DNA of 64,000 nucleotides, taken from contig CM061132.1 in NCBI GenBank assembly GCA_030789695.1, positions 163,519,442 to 163,583,441 on the forward strand, read 5' to 3'. The DNA is from Scilla litardierei. Taxonomy: Eukaryota; Streptophyta; Magnoliopsida; Asparagales; Asparagaceae. Positions 23,005-35,500 of the stretch are shown piece by piece. The notes beneath the pieces were generated by a model. The model searched no databases. It saw only the letters and a program-made list of their open reading frames with translations, and was not told where the DNA came from. The translations under genes and the position numbers were made by a program. The number at the start of each line of letters is the position of its first letter. Position 1 is the first letter of the stretch.

Positions 23005-23382
23005 ATGGCTAAGACTCGCATTCCGATCGCCTCTTCCGGGGCCTCTCCTATGACCGTAGGGCCTTCCGACCCTAGGAATCCCCCGAAGCCTAAGCGTCGT
23101 ACCAAGTCTACCCAAGCCTCTCCTTCGTCGCCTCCTTTTAAGAAGCCTAGGACTGCTTCCGTCAAGCCCCGCAAATCCAAGACCAAAAAGCCTATTCTTC
23201 ATACTCCGGCTACTCCTCCCGATTCCGACTCTGAATTTATCCCTGAGGATGAGCCTGTTCCTGAGATCTCGACTCCTGCCCCGACGATTCCATCTGTTGA
23301 GACGCCTCTACTCCCTGCAGATCCTGAGTCCACTCCGTCGACTGGACCCACGGACGCTGCAGATCCTGCCTCCTCCTCGTGA
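23005..23382 (+). CDS. Copia-2 short Pro/Ser-rich env-like remnant (125 aa)
   Basis: The ATG at 23005 starts a 125-codon frame (MAKTRIPIASSG...). It is basic in the first 70 residues, with KPKRRTK and KKPRTASVKPRK patches resembling nuclear-localisation signals, then acidic and Pro/Thr-rich. Position and composition match the N-terminus of the Copia-1 env-like protein (MARDQSEKSSLPPRRSSRR), but the folded C-terminal domain is absent. I read it as a truncated env-like ORF; whether it is translated is unknown. Confidence 0.5.
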   Translation: MAKTRIPIASSGASPMTVGPSDPRNPPKPKRRTKSTQASPSSPPFKKPRTASVKPRKSKTKKPILHTPATPPDSDSEFIPEDEPVPEISTPAPTIPSVETPLLPADPESTPSTGPTDAADPASSS

Positions 23383-24369
23383 TCGTTGTTCCGAGGACTC
23401 TCCATATACGCTTTGGATGATATATCTTAGCGAGAGTATTATGGGTTAGGATAGGGTATGAGGGTTATTATGTTTTGATGTATTTTGGATGTCGTCGCTG
23501 CTGCTGTATTTATTTTGATGAGAATGATGATGATGATGGTGTATTTCCTTTTGATGGGTATATTGTATCGATGATGTTGATGTATTTCTTTTTGATGATA
23601 TGTAGCGCTTGATATGATGTATCTCATATATTCGATGTGATATCTTTTTGGATATACTCATGTTGTCTCTGCATATATATATGTTCATCGTCATTCACTT
23701 TGTCTTTTATTCGTCGTGCAAATTTTAATATTCGTTGAATGTATTTGAAATGAGATTTCGTCGCTCGACGCATGAAAACTTGGTTAAATAGATTTAAATT
23801 CTATAATTGTATAGAATTGTTTTCCATGCACAAATTTAACCAAGAATATTGAATATTGAAGGGTATGTTTCTTTATTCAAGAAATGAATAAACATTTGGT
23901 ATTTTTGATGATTTTGATTATAGTTGATTTTTATTGATAATGGAAAATTTGACACACCTTGTTTTGATTTCCACATTTTTCCCTTGGTGTCAAGTTGGTC
24001 CATTGTCTTTGTCTACGACTCTCGATGTTGGATTTACATTTCCTAATTATTGTCGTTGTATGCCCCCCATTTTTGGGATAATGCCAAAGGGGGAGAGATA
24101 ATGATAATAAATAGCGCAAATGAAAAATTTAACTCAATTTCCAAGAATCTAGTTTGATATGTTAGATTCAGGGGGAGTTAAGATACATATAAGGATTTTT
24201 CAAAATCCGATATTTCAAAAATCAATTCACTTTATTTATCTTACTCGTCTGCTTGATGCAATTCATTTATATTCATGTTGGAATTAACGTGTCATCAATG
24301 CAGGGGGAGTAAGTATTTTACATTTGAATTATTATCTTTGATTATTATTTATGTTGGTTTGTCATCACC
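23383..24369 (+). other. Copia-2 non-coding 3' region with purine tracts
   Basis: AT-rich with GATGATG runs (23515-23600). Purine tracts resembling polypurine tracts occur near 24084-24096, 24169-24176 and 24302-24310, in addition to the one abutting the LTR. No coding region. Confidence 0.6.
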
Positions 24370-24383
24370 AAAAAGGGGGAGAA
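24370..24383 (+). other. Polypurine tract of Copia-2
   Basis: AAAAAGGGGGAGAA directly before the 3' LTR. Confidence 0.88.
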
Positions 24384-26013
24384 TGTTGAATATTGGACTC
24401 CCCGGATTTGGTTTTGATGATGAGCAAACATAAATAACCCATGAACTAACAATTTGTGAGCGCAGTATTGGAGATCGTCGCCAATTTCACGAGAATATTC
24501 AAAGCGACATCTCAACACTTCCAAAAGCTCGTATTCAAGCCTAAAGCTTCGTTGAAGCTCCTGCAGCGCTTTGGAAGTTATGAAGATTCAATCGAAGCTC
24601 TCAAAGACCGTTTATTAAGGTTTTATTTATAGTCTTTTAGTTTCGATTGATAGAATGTTAAGCCTTGAGTATATCTTACGTTTCTATCTTCATTACGCTC
24701 ATTTCGTAGCTCTAGGATCCTTGCACAAGTTCATTCTAACTTCCTCGAAGCGTCGCGCTTCGATTCGGACTTTGTTGTGCATGTTAGTTGGTACAAGAAC
24801 AAGTACTGACCGACTAGATGGTGATCTAGTCGGTCGGCAACTGTTCTTGGACCGACTAGTTTGATTCCTTAATTTCTTGGACTTTACTGTTTACAGTTAG
24901 TCGGTCTATGTTGACTCACCGACCGACTAGTTTGTGAACTAGTCGGTCAGTGATGCTTCTTTGACCGACTAGTTGAGACTTACTGTTCACTCCAAAATTC
25001 TCCTAAGCTACTGTTTACCGTTAGTCGGTCTAAGAACGTTTGGTGACCGACTAGTTGACAATTTAGTCGGTCAACTTTTGTTCTTGGACCGACTAAGTCA
25101 CTTTGCTTCAGACTAGTTTTCTAGGTCTGAAATTCTATCTCTTCTCTGATCTGCTCTTAGTCGGTCCATGCTTTGTGACTGACCGACTAGTTGATGAACT
25201 AGTCGGTCAGTGAGTGTTCTTTGACCGACTAATACTCACAGATTTCTTTCCGTTGGAGATTGACCTAACTTGTTTTTATGGGACCCTATAAATACGAACC
25301 TAGGTCATTTCTATCTTCAATAGAGCTGCCATTAAGAGATTCATTGAGTTCTAAAGAGATAGCTATTCTCCCTCAAATCTAAAGCTCTCTTCCTCACAAG
25401 AAACCCATTCTCTCTCATTTCTAGATCTAGAGAGAAGCTTGTTCTTGGTGAGCTCTTCAAGCTATTGCTTGATCCAAGTCTCCAACTCTTCCCTAGGCAC
25501 CCATTGCTGCTCATTTCCTTGGTGCTAGGGCTTGGTGACTTCATCTTCCTCAAATCCTTCATTCCACCTATTGGGTAAGAAAAACTCAAGGTATAGGATT
25601 TTGTGGTAAGAGTATTTATTTCATATTAAAATCTTTTGTATTGCTTATTGGCTCTCTCGGTTGTGAGAGAAGTTTGTGATCCCGGGTTGTGGGATTCACT
25701 TTGCCCGGAAGGTTTTTCACAAGATATTCATAGTGGAAATCTTGAGTTAGGGTTTCTAACTCAAGTATCCGGAAGGGATCCGGGTGGTTGGGACGTAGGA
25801 TCACCGGGAACAAGTCGGGGAGACTTGGGTGGATCCGAACCCATTAACTTCATTTGTTAGCATTGTTAATTTCATTGTTGTCATTCAATTTAAGCTTCCG
25901 CAAATTGACTTGGTAGTTGTGTGCAATTTAATTTGGAATAATACGCCTTATTATTTTAAAGTACTATTCACACCCCCCTCTAGTACTTGTGCAGTAGCTG
26001 GTACGGCATTACA
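24384..26013 (+). repeat. 3' LTR of Copia-2
   Basis: 1630 bp, nearly identical to 14979-16628, with the module array at 24808-25231 and a TATA box at 25287-25293. It differs by a short replacement near 25700-25712. Confidence 0.95.
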
Positions 26014-26421
26014 TGGTGCACGTATTGACGTGCTCCTCCCCATTTTCAGGTAGCGGATAGTTGGAGAGCATGGGAGACTTGTGGGCATGTAGCTGGGGTG
26101 TGTGATAGTTCAGGAGGTTGAATTGTACTTTGGGGTCAAGGAGTTGAATATTGTCCTTGTGAGGTTTGACTCGAGTGGAAATTTATTGATGTACATTTAT
26201 ATCAGTTGTTGGGTTGCTACTTTGTGATGATGTATAAGTGGAATGTGATCTCCTTGTTGTTATATATGGCATATTACAGGTACTATCCCAGCATGTGCGC
26301 AGTGGCCTGCGTTTGTTTTCTTTCTCTCTCTTGCATTTTTCCTTCATTACCTCTACCTCTTCAAGATCCCTGGGACAAATGTAAAAAAAATTCCCGGTAT
26401 TTTGGGGAGCGGGGTGTTACA
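26014..26421 (+). repeat. 3' part of the LTR-like repeat interrupted by Copia-2
   Basis: Continues 12346-14978 after the target duplication TGGTG and ends GGAGCGGGGTGTTACA, a typical Ty3/gypsy LTR terminus. No internal region or second LTR follows, so if real it is a solo LTR. Confidence 0.35.
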
Positions 26422-27290
26422 GTGTATGTTTTGATGATGACGTGTTTGTGTGAGCTTGAAAACTTAAGTTATTGTGATGGTTCGTGTCGAAACTATTTGA
26501 TTCCATATATGCATATCATGCATATCTGTGAAATTGTATTCGTATGTGGAATTATGTTTCATATCATGGATATATTGTAGGTATATATAGAGTTTTGATT
26601 GCATTATGATATCACCTCGTTTGGGTCCCACCTTTTTTTGAGATGCCATAGGGGAGAAGTTAGTAATGGAAGTGAGAAATGAAAATGCATAGTTATGACT
26701 ATTTTTATTATTATAATTAACAAGTGGTTTGAACTTATTTAACTTTCATATTATAACACGTGGATTGAACTCACATGCAATCATGATGTAATATGAAAGT
26801 GTGCTATATTAATGCTTATTTTAACATGCTAATATGCATGGATAGTTCTAACGATTTTTGTAACACCGTGGATCATGAGGAGTGTTAAGGTCAAAGACAA
26901 CCGTAACAATCAAGATTCTGACGTGGACCTTTTATTGCTGAGTTAAAGTTGCATTAGTTAGTTGAGTGGGACACTATGTTAGAAGAACCAGGGTCATTGA
27001 TGGATGGTGGTCGACTTTCGGTGCTCGTTCGACCCTAGAACGAGTCGAGCATCGGTTGATCGATGTCTAGAAGCTTAGGTACGACCTTCTCGTTGGATCC
27101 AGACTCGATGATCTGCACCACAGGGAAACGTCGGGGGGGGGGGGGGGTCAGATCTGAGTCCCGACCCAAATCCCATCCGATGCTTAAGTTAGAACGGGAC
27201 TTAAGAGAGGGATGGAGCTTGGAGCAGTTGAGATTGACCCACGAAGGCTCGTCTCAAATCTTGCGTCGCAAGCTCTGTAGTTGAAGAAAG
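26422..27290. other. Unassigned sequence with LTR-like start and G15 run
   Basis: At 26859 the sequence reads TGTAACACCGTGG, like a gypsy LTR start, but no matching end was found before the LARD insertion at 27291 or after 35698. A run of 15 G lies at 27133-27147. No gene seen. Confidence 0.4.
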
Positions 27291-30200
27291 TGTAACGGCC
27301 GGTATTTTTCCAAAAATATTTAAATTAAGTATTTAAAGTAATTTCATTTTAATTGTATTTTGTAATGGTTGATCAGGAGTCTTAAACTGATTTCAAAATT
27401 TCTTACAAAAATATTTTGAAGTACTAGACTAGTTATGGAGTATTTTGGTAAGATCGGATTTCATCAAATACCTCTGAAAGATCTGATAAAAATTCATTTT
27501 CGGATATTGCAGTTTTGGGTCAATGAATTTATTTTATATTCAAACGTCTTCAGAACGTTTTCAAACTTCTGCAGTAGCATCCTATGATCATTTGGGGCTC
27601 CCCACATTAATTTCGTAATTTTCTGATATCATTTCAATAGAGAACCCGCAAACCCGCTTTCTAAACGTTTTGGCCAAAAACTAGTATCCCCGTAGCCCAA
27701 ACTCTAGAACGGTCTTCGTATTCGCCATCCTCGTGACGATACGATCCTGTGGGTATGTTTTCGTAATTTTTCGGACACGTTTACTAGTATGGGCATTTTC
27801 GTAATTTTGTTACACTAATAACGGGGGTTTACCTATTGTTAATTATCATTACACTTCCCTAATTACTTTAATTATCCCACCTAAACCTACCCGTATCACC
27901 CTCATCTCCATCTAACCCCCTCTTTCTCAGCTAACACATTTTTCCCCCCAACTACCCATTTCATCAACCCTATATAGTAAACCTCACCCCTCTTCATTTT
28001 AACCAACACTCAGCTCTCTCTCTCTCTCTTCCCCACCGTAACCTCTCTCACTCTCATTTTTCCCAGTTCGAAAAACAACCCAAACTTCCAGCTCTCTTCT
28101 CACTCTCGTTTTCCCCCCGAGCCCAACCCACGGCGGACACACGACCCAGCGACCCCCGCTGCTACGGCGAAGATCTCCGCCACGCCACCGTCCGCCTGCT
28201 CTCAGACACCCCGAGCGATCGTCGCTCCGTCGACCGCCGTAACTGTCGCTCTCCGTGCTTGCTGCTCCGTCAACAGCCCCGAGCCACTGGAGCTCCGCCC
28301 TCCGACGCCACGAAGCCCGGAGACCCGCCGCTGCGAGCTCCTCCTTTTGCCACCAAGCGCCGCTCCGCCTCCGCTCTCGAAGCACACCGCCGGAGCTCCG
28401 ACCCCGACTCCTCGACAGCCTGCAAGTGACCCCGCCGCCGCCCCAAGCGCTCTCCGAGCTCAACGTCGCCGTCGCCGCTGTTGCGCTTCCGCTTCTGCGT
28501 CGCCGACCGCCGCCCTCACGCCGCCGCTGCCTCCTCCGCTGACCGTCGAGCCCCCGACGCCCGACACCGCCGCCGTGGAGATCCCCCTCCCTCTCTTTCC
28601 CCGCATGCACGAAGACGAAGAGAGCGTAAGTTTATAATGGCAAACTTGTAAATACGAGTTATTTTCGTATTTTTCGTAATTTTAATTAATTATTAATGGG
28701 TATTTATGGTTTTAAATCCATAACTTAAAATATAAGCCCTAGAAAAATGTGTGGCTAGCTCCAGAAAATCAGAAACAATATCCTGGACCCAATGACGCTA
28801 GTTTCATCTCAATCTGACGCTTAGTTTTTCCAGAATTAATTTTTAAGCCTAAAAGATAAATACGTGATTTTCGTTCAAAAATCTGTATCTTCTTATTTTT
28901 ACGTAAACTAATACTTGATAAAAATATATGTCTTAATACTCTTTGAGACGGTCATTTGGACACCTCATTTGCAACATTCCGATGTAGATTGCATCCAGAA
29001 TAAATTGTGGAATAAATACGTTACTAATTGGAAAACAGATTTTAAATTGTTTTTGAGCTTTTAAAAATTCTAAAAAATTACTATAAGCCTCAGAAAAATA
29101 TTTCCTCCTGCATTAAAATTATTTTCACCATATATAGTCTATATAAAATTTTAGAATCGTTTTCGACACCGTTTCAATCAGTTTTAAAAATCAGAACGAT
29201 CAAATTATTTAAATAGAAAAGTAGTGTTCTTTAACCAACTATTTTTGTGATTGCAGGTACCAATCTCATGCACCATCTCTTCTAGCTCCAACCTCGTCTT
29301 GCCACGACGAGCTCGAAATTAGTAAGTCACGACAGATTCTAAGTTTAGAAAACTAGTCTACTGTGCATGCATGAACTTGTGACACTTCACCACTTATAGC
29401 CTCGAACGGCTATTTGACTTGAACCAAACTAGAGAACTAGTATGAAAGTAATCAACTAAATATTACTTTGCCAACTTTCAACTTTCGTGGTTGTAGCACG
29501 CAACTACCAACTTGGGTAAATTGTGTGCTAGCCACACTACCACGTGCTCAAAGCACGGAAGTAACAGCTTTTGGTGTTGGACTTGTCTTTATCCTACTTG
29601 CTGGTTGTCAATGATGAAGTCAACCAGTTGACCTGGTGTGACTAACATGTGGAACATCCTGTGGAACAATCCTGTATAGAACTTGTAATTGACACGTCAC
29701 CGGGGTTTCGGGGTAACTCACAGTTGCGAGAGTACGTGAGTGACTAGAGTTCGATCTACATGTCAAGCTGCCTGTGTTTCGGCCTCCTGTCTAGCGGCCT
29801 GTGTTTCGGCAAACCATCCTGCTGCCTGGGTACCGGCATTCGTCTGGGTAGCACCCAGGCAAGAGACGAACTGAACAGTCACATATTGTACTCTCCTACT
29901 TGAGTCACGTAGTTCTACTGTAGCTTGCACAGTTACTTTCTTTACAGTACTTGCACTTTACTTTCCTTACCAGTACAGTTACCATAATTGCCTCACTTTA
30001 CTTGCCGTACTTTTACTTTCTACACTTGTACAGACACCGCACCGTACTTTACTTTCACTTTGGTCTGCTTTGTCATACTTGTACAGTACCTCTCTTTCTT
30101 TATTTAGAATTGTTGTGACTTACCTACGGTTCCATTTCCGTGGCACCGCAGACGACATACATATGGAGGCAGATGCTCTAGAGTTAATAGCGCCAGACTT

Positions 30201-30421
30201 CGACCATGAGAGTGCAGCTTCCAGAACTATTTTCAGTTGTGAACTTTCTTTCTTTCATGTATCATTGTTGGAATATTTGTACAGTACGGATTGTAATAAT
30301 TGGACACTATTTGGGTATTTTTGTACATCTCTGCATCGTGGCTATTTTGATTTCACTGGTTAACTGCAGAACCTGCGCAATTATCAAATAAGTAACTGGC
30401 CCCTGAAAGCGGGTCGTTACA
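27291..30421 (+). repeat. 5' LTR of LARD-like element, with promoter and intron-like signals
   Basis: 3131 bp. The layout resembles a plant gene 5' end: AT-rich upstream part, TATATAG at 27971-27977, a CT-rich leader (28010-28035), a very GC-rich stretch (28130-28600), then a good splice donor GTAAGT at 28626 and an acceptor TTGCAG ending at 29256 after a pyrimidine-poor AT-rich 631-bp interval. Long frames through the GC-rich part on both strands are low-complexity Ala/Pro/Arg and are not treated as genes. Confidence 0.9.
27971..27977 (+). promoter_or_regulatory. TATA box in LARD 5' LTR
   Basis: TATATAG about 45 bases upstream of the CT-rich leader. The same motif is at 33251-33257 in the 3' LTR. 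Confidence 0.5.
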
Positions 30422-32570
30422 AGTTTGGTGGCCCAACGCAGGTCCTCGCTAACTACCTCGTGAACAATATAGCAACATCAGGGTGTATAATATAAGATAC
30501 TCAAATTAACCTCGAGTACAGGATGTCTCGAGTGTTCACCTGTATTGGATATACGGGTAAATCGTCCTTATTACCATCTTCATTAGGTATTCCTTGATTC
30601 TCATCATCTTCTTTGAACTCTTAACCCTTGCTTAGGAACTCGTGTTCCATTCTTGGTTATACCCTCCCTAGTAACCTCTTTTGCTAGCAGTTATTGTGAT
30701 TTTTCATAGGTTGAACTATCTATCCCCTTCATCACCTTTCCTTCAGTTGATGATGGCACGCATATAAATGATAATCTTCCTTCAATGGACCATGATCCGG
30801 TCAATGTGCTTGGCTAAAGTCTGTTGGATCAACCTGGCTAGACTGGGCATAAGTGATCCTGGCTTAGTCACTTCCCTGGCCGTGTCCGCTGGACCGCAAG
30901 GATGTGAATCATGATTATGTAACGCCATCGATCTTCATCACTAGCACCCCTTTCTTTAGCTAGTGATGGCCTTCTGATCATTCTACTAATTCTTATAATT
31001 CTTCCTAATCGCTTTTAGTTCGCCTGAACTCTAGTTACGTTTATTCTAAGGAGGGTAGCATTCAATTTTCGATCACCAGGAGTTCGAATTCGACAGCGGA
31101 AGCGGATCGAAGGACGCTTAGAAGTATTAAAGGATGGTAAGTGTAGGCTGTTTGCGTCTTTTCATTCTTTTGAGCTAGTGTTTCTCTTCTAGCCCCTACT
31201 TCTATCTTGTACCCGTCTTTTTCTCTCCAAGGGTTTGTTTTCCCTTCCCATCGACCACCTTTCCCCCCTCTTTAATTCGTTTGTCCGCTTCCCACCTCGA
31301 GCCCCGTTCCCGCCTAACACCGACGACTTCGGTGCCCCCCCTTTTCTTTTTTAACCCATCTCCTTCCTCCGCAAGCCACCCCGTGGCTTTCCCTTTTCGC
31401 TCAGACATCGCCCCCTCCCCCTCCCGGCCTCTTCCCCAAGCGAGCTCGATCGGACCTCTCATCGCCGCTCCGATCTCCGATCCGTCGGCCTCACCCGAAG
31501 ATCCGCCAGCTTCCGCTTCGCTCCATCCAGGAGGCCCTCCCCACCATGGATCGACAGCCAGTCGCAGCGCTCGCCGCCGTGGATCGCCAGCCGTCGATGG
31601 CCCGCCAACGACCTTGGGGTCTGTTGGGCTTAGCAGCAACCCTCGCCGCCACCCTTGCTTTTGCCGTGTGGTCGAGATATTGGGAACCCGCCGCCATTGG
31701 TATCATTGGGAGCTCCTTTTTCTGGTTCTTCCCCCTTGAGCTGCCCAGCTTCGAGTGCTTCTTAGGGGTGCTCCTTAGTGCTTGTAGGTCCCTGAGTTTT
31801 TGGTCGTTGAACTGCTTAGGGCTGATAGTGTTTACCGTAGATATCAACCAATGGTGTTGGGAAGGATTATCCTTAGGATTGGGTATTGGCATACTTTTGG
31901 GCCTAGGCGTTGAAGTTGGATGTCGGTCTTGTGCTCGGATTTGGGAGACGGCTAGGATGTTGGTTTCTTGTTGGATGTTATGGAGACTGCTGGGACAAGT
32001 GGTAGCGATGATCTTGACCCTCGAGAGTTGGCCTTATACTTGCCTGTATGTGTTGATCTGGGTAATGGCTTGTAATTTGGTAGCATGGCAGATCAAGTCC
32101 TTTGTGTTCGGCTGGTTAAGTTGTAACTGTAAGGACGCACTAGGTTTATCCCTTACGTTTATGTATGCTATGGCGATGATTTACATGATTGAGACCATAT
32201 AATCATTTATAGACGTTCTGTCCTCCTCTTTGGTGTGCTTGCTTCTGACTTGTCACCTCGGGTTCCAAGTTCGAACAGATGTCATCATTTTAATAGCTCT
32301 CCTTTTCGTGTAATGACATTATCTCATATTTTGGATACTTAATAATATATATTAGTGACACCCCTTATTTCTTATCACATTATATTTCATTTACAAACTG
32401 ATTTACTAGATCACTATTTTTTCTATCATTTATTTGTTTGAGCTTCTTCATAAAATCAATTATTTTAACAGAGATTTTTTTTATTTTTATTGAGCTTCTT
32501 CATAAAATCAATTATTTTCAAAAGAGATTTTTAAATTCCGAGGACGGAATTATTTTTAAGGAGGGTAGAA
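30422..32570 (+). other. LARD interior without gag-pol
   Basis: Begins with TTTGGTGGCCCAACGCAGG (30424-30442), resembling a tRNA-Lys-type primer site (family consensus near TGGCGCCCAACGTGG), and ends with a purine-rich TAAGGAGGGTAGAA (32557-32570) before the 3' LTR. The longest frame, 31546-32202 (218 codons), is strongly hydrophobic with many Trp and Cys; T/G-rich DNA gives such frames by chance and no family is recognised. A 30-bp AT-rich segment is duplicated near 32445 and 32490. Confidence 0.7.
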
Positions 32571-35500
32571 TGTAACGGCCGGTATTTTTCCAAAAATATT
32601 TAAATTAAGTATTTAAAGTAATTTCATTTTAATTGTATTTTGTAATGGTTGATCAGGAGTCTTAAACTGATTTCAAAATTTCTTACAAAAATATTTTGAA
32701 GTACTAGACTAGTTATGGAGTATTTTGGTAAGATCGGATTTCATCAAATACCTCTGAAAGATCTGATAAAAATTCATTTTCGGATATTGCAGTTTTGGGT
32801 CAATGAATTTATTTTCTATTCAAACGTCTTCAGAACGTTTTCAAACTTCTGCAGTAGCATCCTATGATCATTTGGGGCTCCCCACATTAATTTCGTAATT
32901 TTCTGATATCATTTCAATAGAGAACCCGTAAAACCGCTTTCTAAACGTTTTGGCCAAAAACTAGTATCCCCGTAGCCCAAACTCTAGAACGGTCTTCGTA
33001 TTCGCCATCCTCGTGATGATACGATCCTGTGGGTATGTTTTCGTAATTTTTCGGACACGTTTACTAGTAGGGGCATTTTCGTAATTTTGTTACACTAATA
33101 ACGGGGGTTTACCTATTGTTAATTATCATTACCCTTCCCTAATTACTTTAATTATCCCACCTAAACCTACCCGTATCACCCTCATCTCCATCTAACCCCC
33201 TCTTTCTCAGCTAACACATTTTTCCCCCCAACTACCCATTTCATCAACCATATATAGTAAACCTCACCCCTCTTCATTTTAACCAACACTCAGCTCTCTC
33301 TCTCTCTTCCCCACCGTAACCTCTCTCACTCTCATTTTTCCCAGTTCGAAAAACAACCCAAACTTCCCGCTCTCTTCTCACTCTCGTTTTCCCCCCGAGC
33401 CCAACCCACGGCGGACACACGACCCAGCGACCCCCGCTGCTACGGCGAAGATCTCCGCCACGCCACCGTCCGCCTGCTCTCAGACACCCCGAGCGATCGC
33501 CGCTCCGTCGACCGCCGTAACTGCCGCTCTCCGTGCTTGCTGCTCCGTCAACAGCCCCGAGCCACTGGAGCTCCGCCCTCCGACGCCACGAAGCCCGGAG
33601 ACCCGCCGCTGCGAGCTCCTCCTTTTGCCACCAAGCGCCGCTCCGCCTCCGCTCTCGAAGCACACCGCCGGAGCTCCGACCCCGACTCCTCGACAGCCTG
33701 CAAGTGACCCCGCCGCCGCCCCAAGCGCTCTCCGAGCTCAACGTCGCCTTCGCCGCTGTTGCGCTTCCGCTTCTGCGTCGCCGACCGCCGCCCTCACGCC
33801 GCCGCTGCCTCCTCCGCTGACCGTCGAGCCCCCGACGCCCGACGCCGCCGCCGTGGAGATCCCCCTCCCTCTCTTTCCCCGCATGCACGAAGACGAAGAG
33901 AGCGTAAGTTTATAATGGCAAACTTGTAAATACGAGTTATTTTCGTATTTTCGTAATTTTAATTAATTATTAATGGGTATTTATGGTTTTAAATCCATAA
34001 CTTAAAATATAAGCCCTAGAAAAATGTGTGGCTAGCTCCAGAAAATCAGAAACAATATCCTGGACCCAATGACGCTAGTTTCATCTCAATCTGACGCTTA
34101 GTTTTTCCAGAATTAATTTTTAAGCCTAAAAGATAAATACGTGATTTTCGTTCAAAAATCTGTATCTTCTTATTTTTACGTAAACTAATACTTGATAAAA
34201 ATATATATCTTAATACTCTTTGAGACGGTCATTTGGACACCTCATTTGCAACATTCCGATGTAGATTGCATCTAGAATAAATTGTGGAATAAATACGTTA
34301 CTAATTGGAAAACAGATTTTAAATTGTTTTTGAGCTTTTAAAAATTCTAAAAAATTACTATAAGCCTCAGAAAAATATTTCCTCCTGCATTAAAATTATT
34401 TTCACCATATATAGTCTATATAAAATTTTAGAATCGTTTTCGACACCGTTTCAATCAGTTTTAAAAATCAGAACGATCAAATTATTTAAATAGAAAAGTA
34501 GTGTTCTTTAACCAACTATTTTTGTGATTGCAGGTACCAATCTCATGCACCATCTCTTCTAGCTCCAACCTCGTCTTGCCACGACGAGCTCGAAATTAGT
34601 AAGTCACGACAGATTCTAAGTTTAGAAAACTAGTCTACTGTGCATGCATGAACTTGTGACACTTCACCACTTATAGCCTCGAACGGCTATTTGACTTGAA
34701 CCAAACTAGAGAACTAGTATGAAAGTAATCAACTAAATATTACTTTGCCAACTTTCAACTTTCGTGGTTGTAGCACGCAACTACCAACTTGGGTAAATTG
34801 TGTGCTAGCCACACTACCACGTGCTCAAAGCACGGAAGTAACAGCTTTTGGTGTTGGACTTGTCTTTATCCTACTTGCTGGTTGTCAATGATGAAGTCAA
34901 CCAGTTGACCTGGTGTGACTAACATATGGAATATCCTGTGGAACAATCCTGTATAGAACTTGTAATTGACACGTCACCGGGGTTTCGGGGTAACTCACAG
35001 TTGCGAGAGTACGTGAGTGACTAGAGTTCGATCTACATGTCAAGCTGCCTGTGTTTCGGCCTCCTGTCTAGCGGCCTGTGTTTCGGCAAACCATCCTGCT
35101 GCCTGGGTACCGGCATTCGTCTGGGTAGCACCCAGGCAAGAGACGAACTGAACGGTCACATATTGTACTCTCCTACTTGAGTCACGTAGTTCTACTGTAG
35201 CTTGCACAGTTACTTTCTTTACAGTACTTGCACTTTACTTTCCTTACCAGTACAGTTACCATACTTGCCTCACTTTACTTGCCGTACTTTTACTTTCTAC
35301 ACTTGTACAGACACCGCACCGTACTTTACTTTCACTTTGGTCTGCTTTGTCATACTTGTACAGTACCTCTCTTTCTTTATTTAGAATTGTTGTGACTTAC
35401 CTACGGTTCCATTTTCGTGGCACCGTAGACGACATACATATGGAGGCAGATGCTCTAGAGTTAATAGCGCCAGACTTCGACCATGAGACCGCAGCTTCCA

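Larger units (their letters stand above)
14979..26013 (+). mobile_element. Copia-2: complete SIRE/Maximus-type Ty1/copia retrotransposon
   Basis: LTRs at 14979-16628 and 24384-26013 (TGTTGAAT...GGCATTACA) with target duplication TGGTG (14974-14978 and 26014-26018). Order: PBS, gag, protease-integrase-RT-RNase H, an inverted-module array, a short Pro/Ser-rich ORF, polypurine tracts, 3' LTR. About eight substitutions and one ~20-bp net indel separate the LTRs (about 0.5%), so it is younger than Copia-1 by this measure. It is inserted into an older LTR-like repeat. Confidence 0.95.

Noticed and set aside
26859..27290. Complete gypsy LTR beginning TGTAACACCG
   Set aside because: Only a start-like motif is visible; no matching end, repeat copy or target duplication was found.
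27999..28610. 203-codon minus-strand frame rich in Arg/Gly/Ala, with a copy at 33274-33888
   Set aside because: Low-complexity reading of the GC-rich LTR block. The opposite strand is open as well, which is expected of such DNA.
31202..31739. Overlapping 145- and 152-codon frames on both strands in the LARD interior
   Set aside because: Compositional artefacts of a C-rich stretch; no domain recognised.
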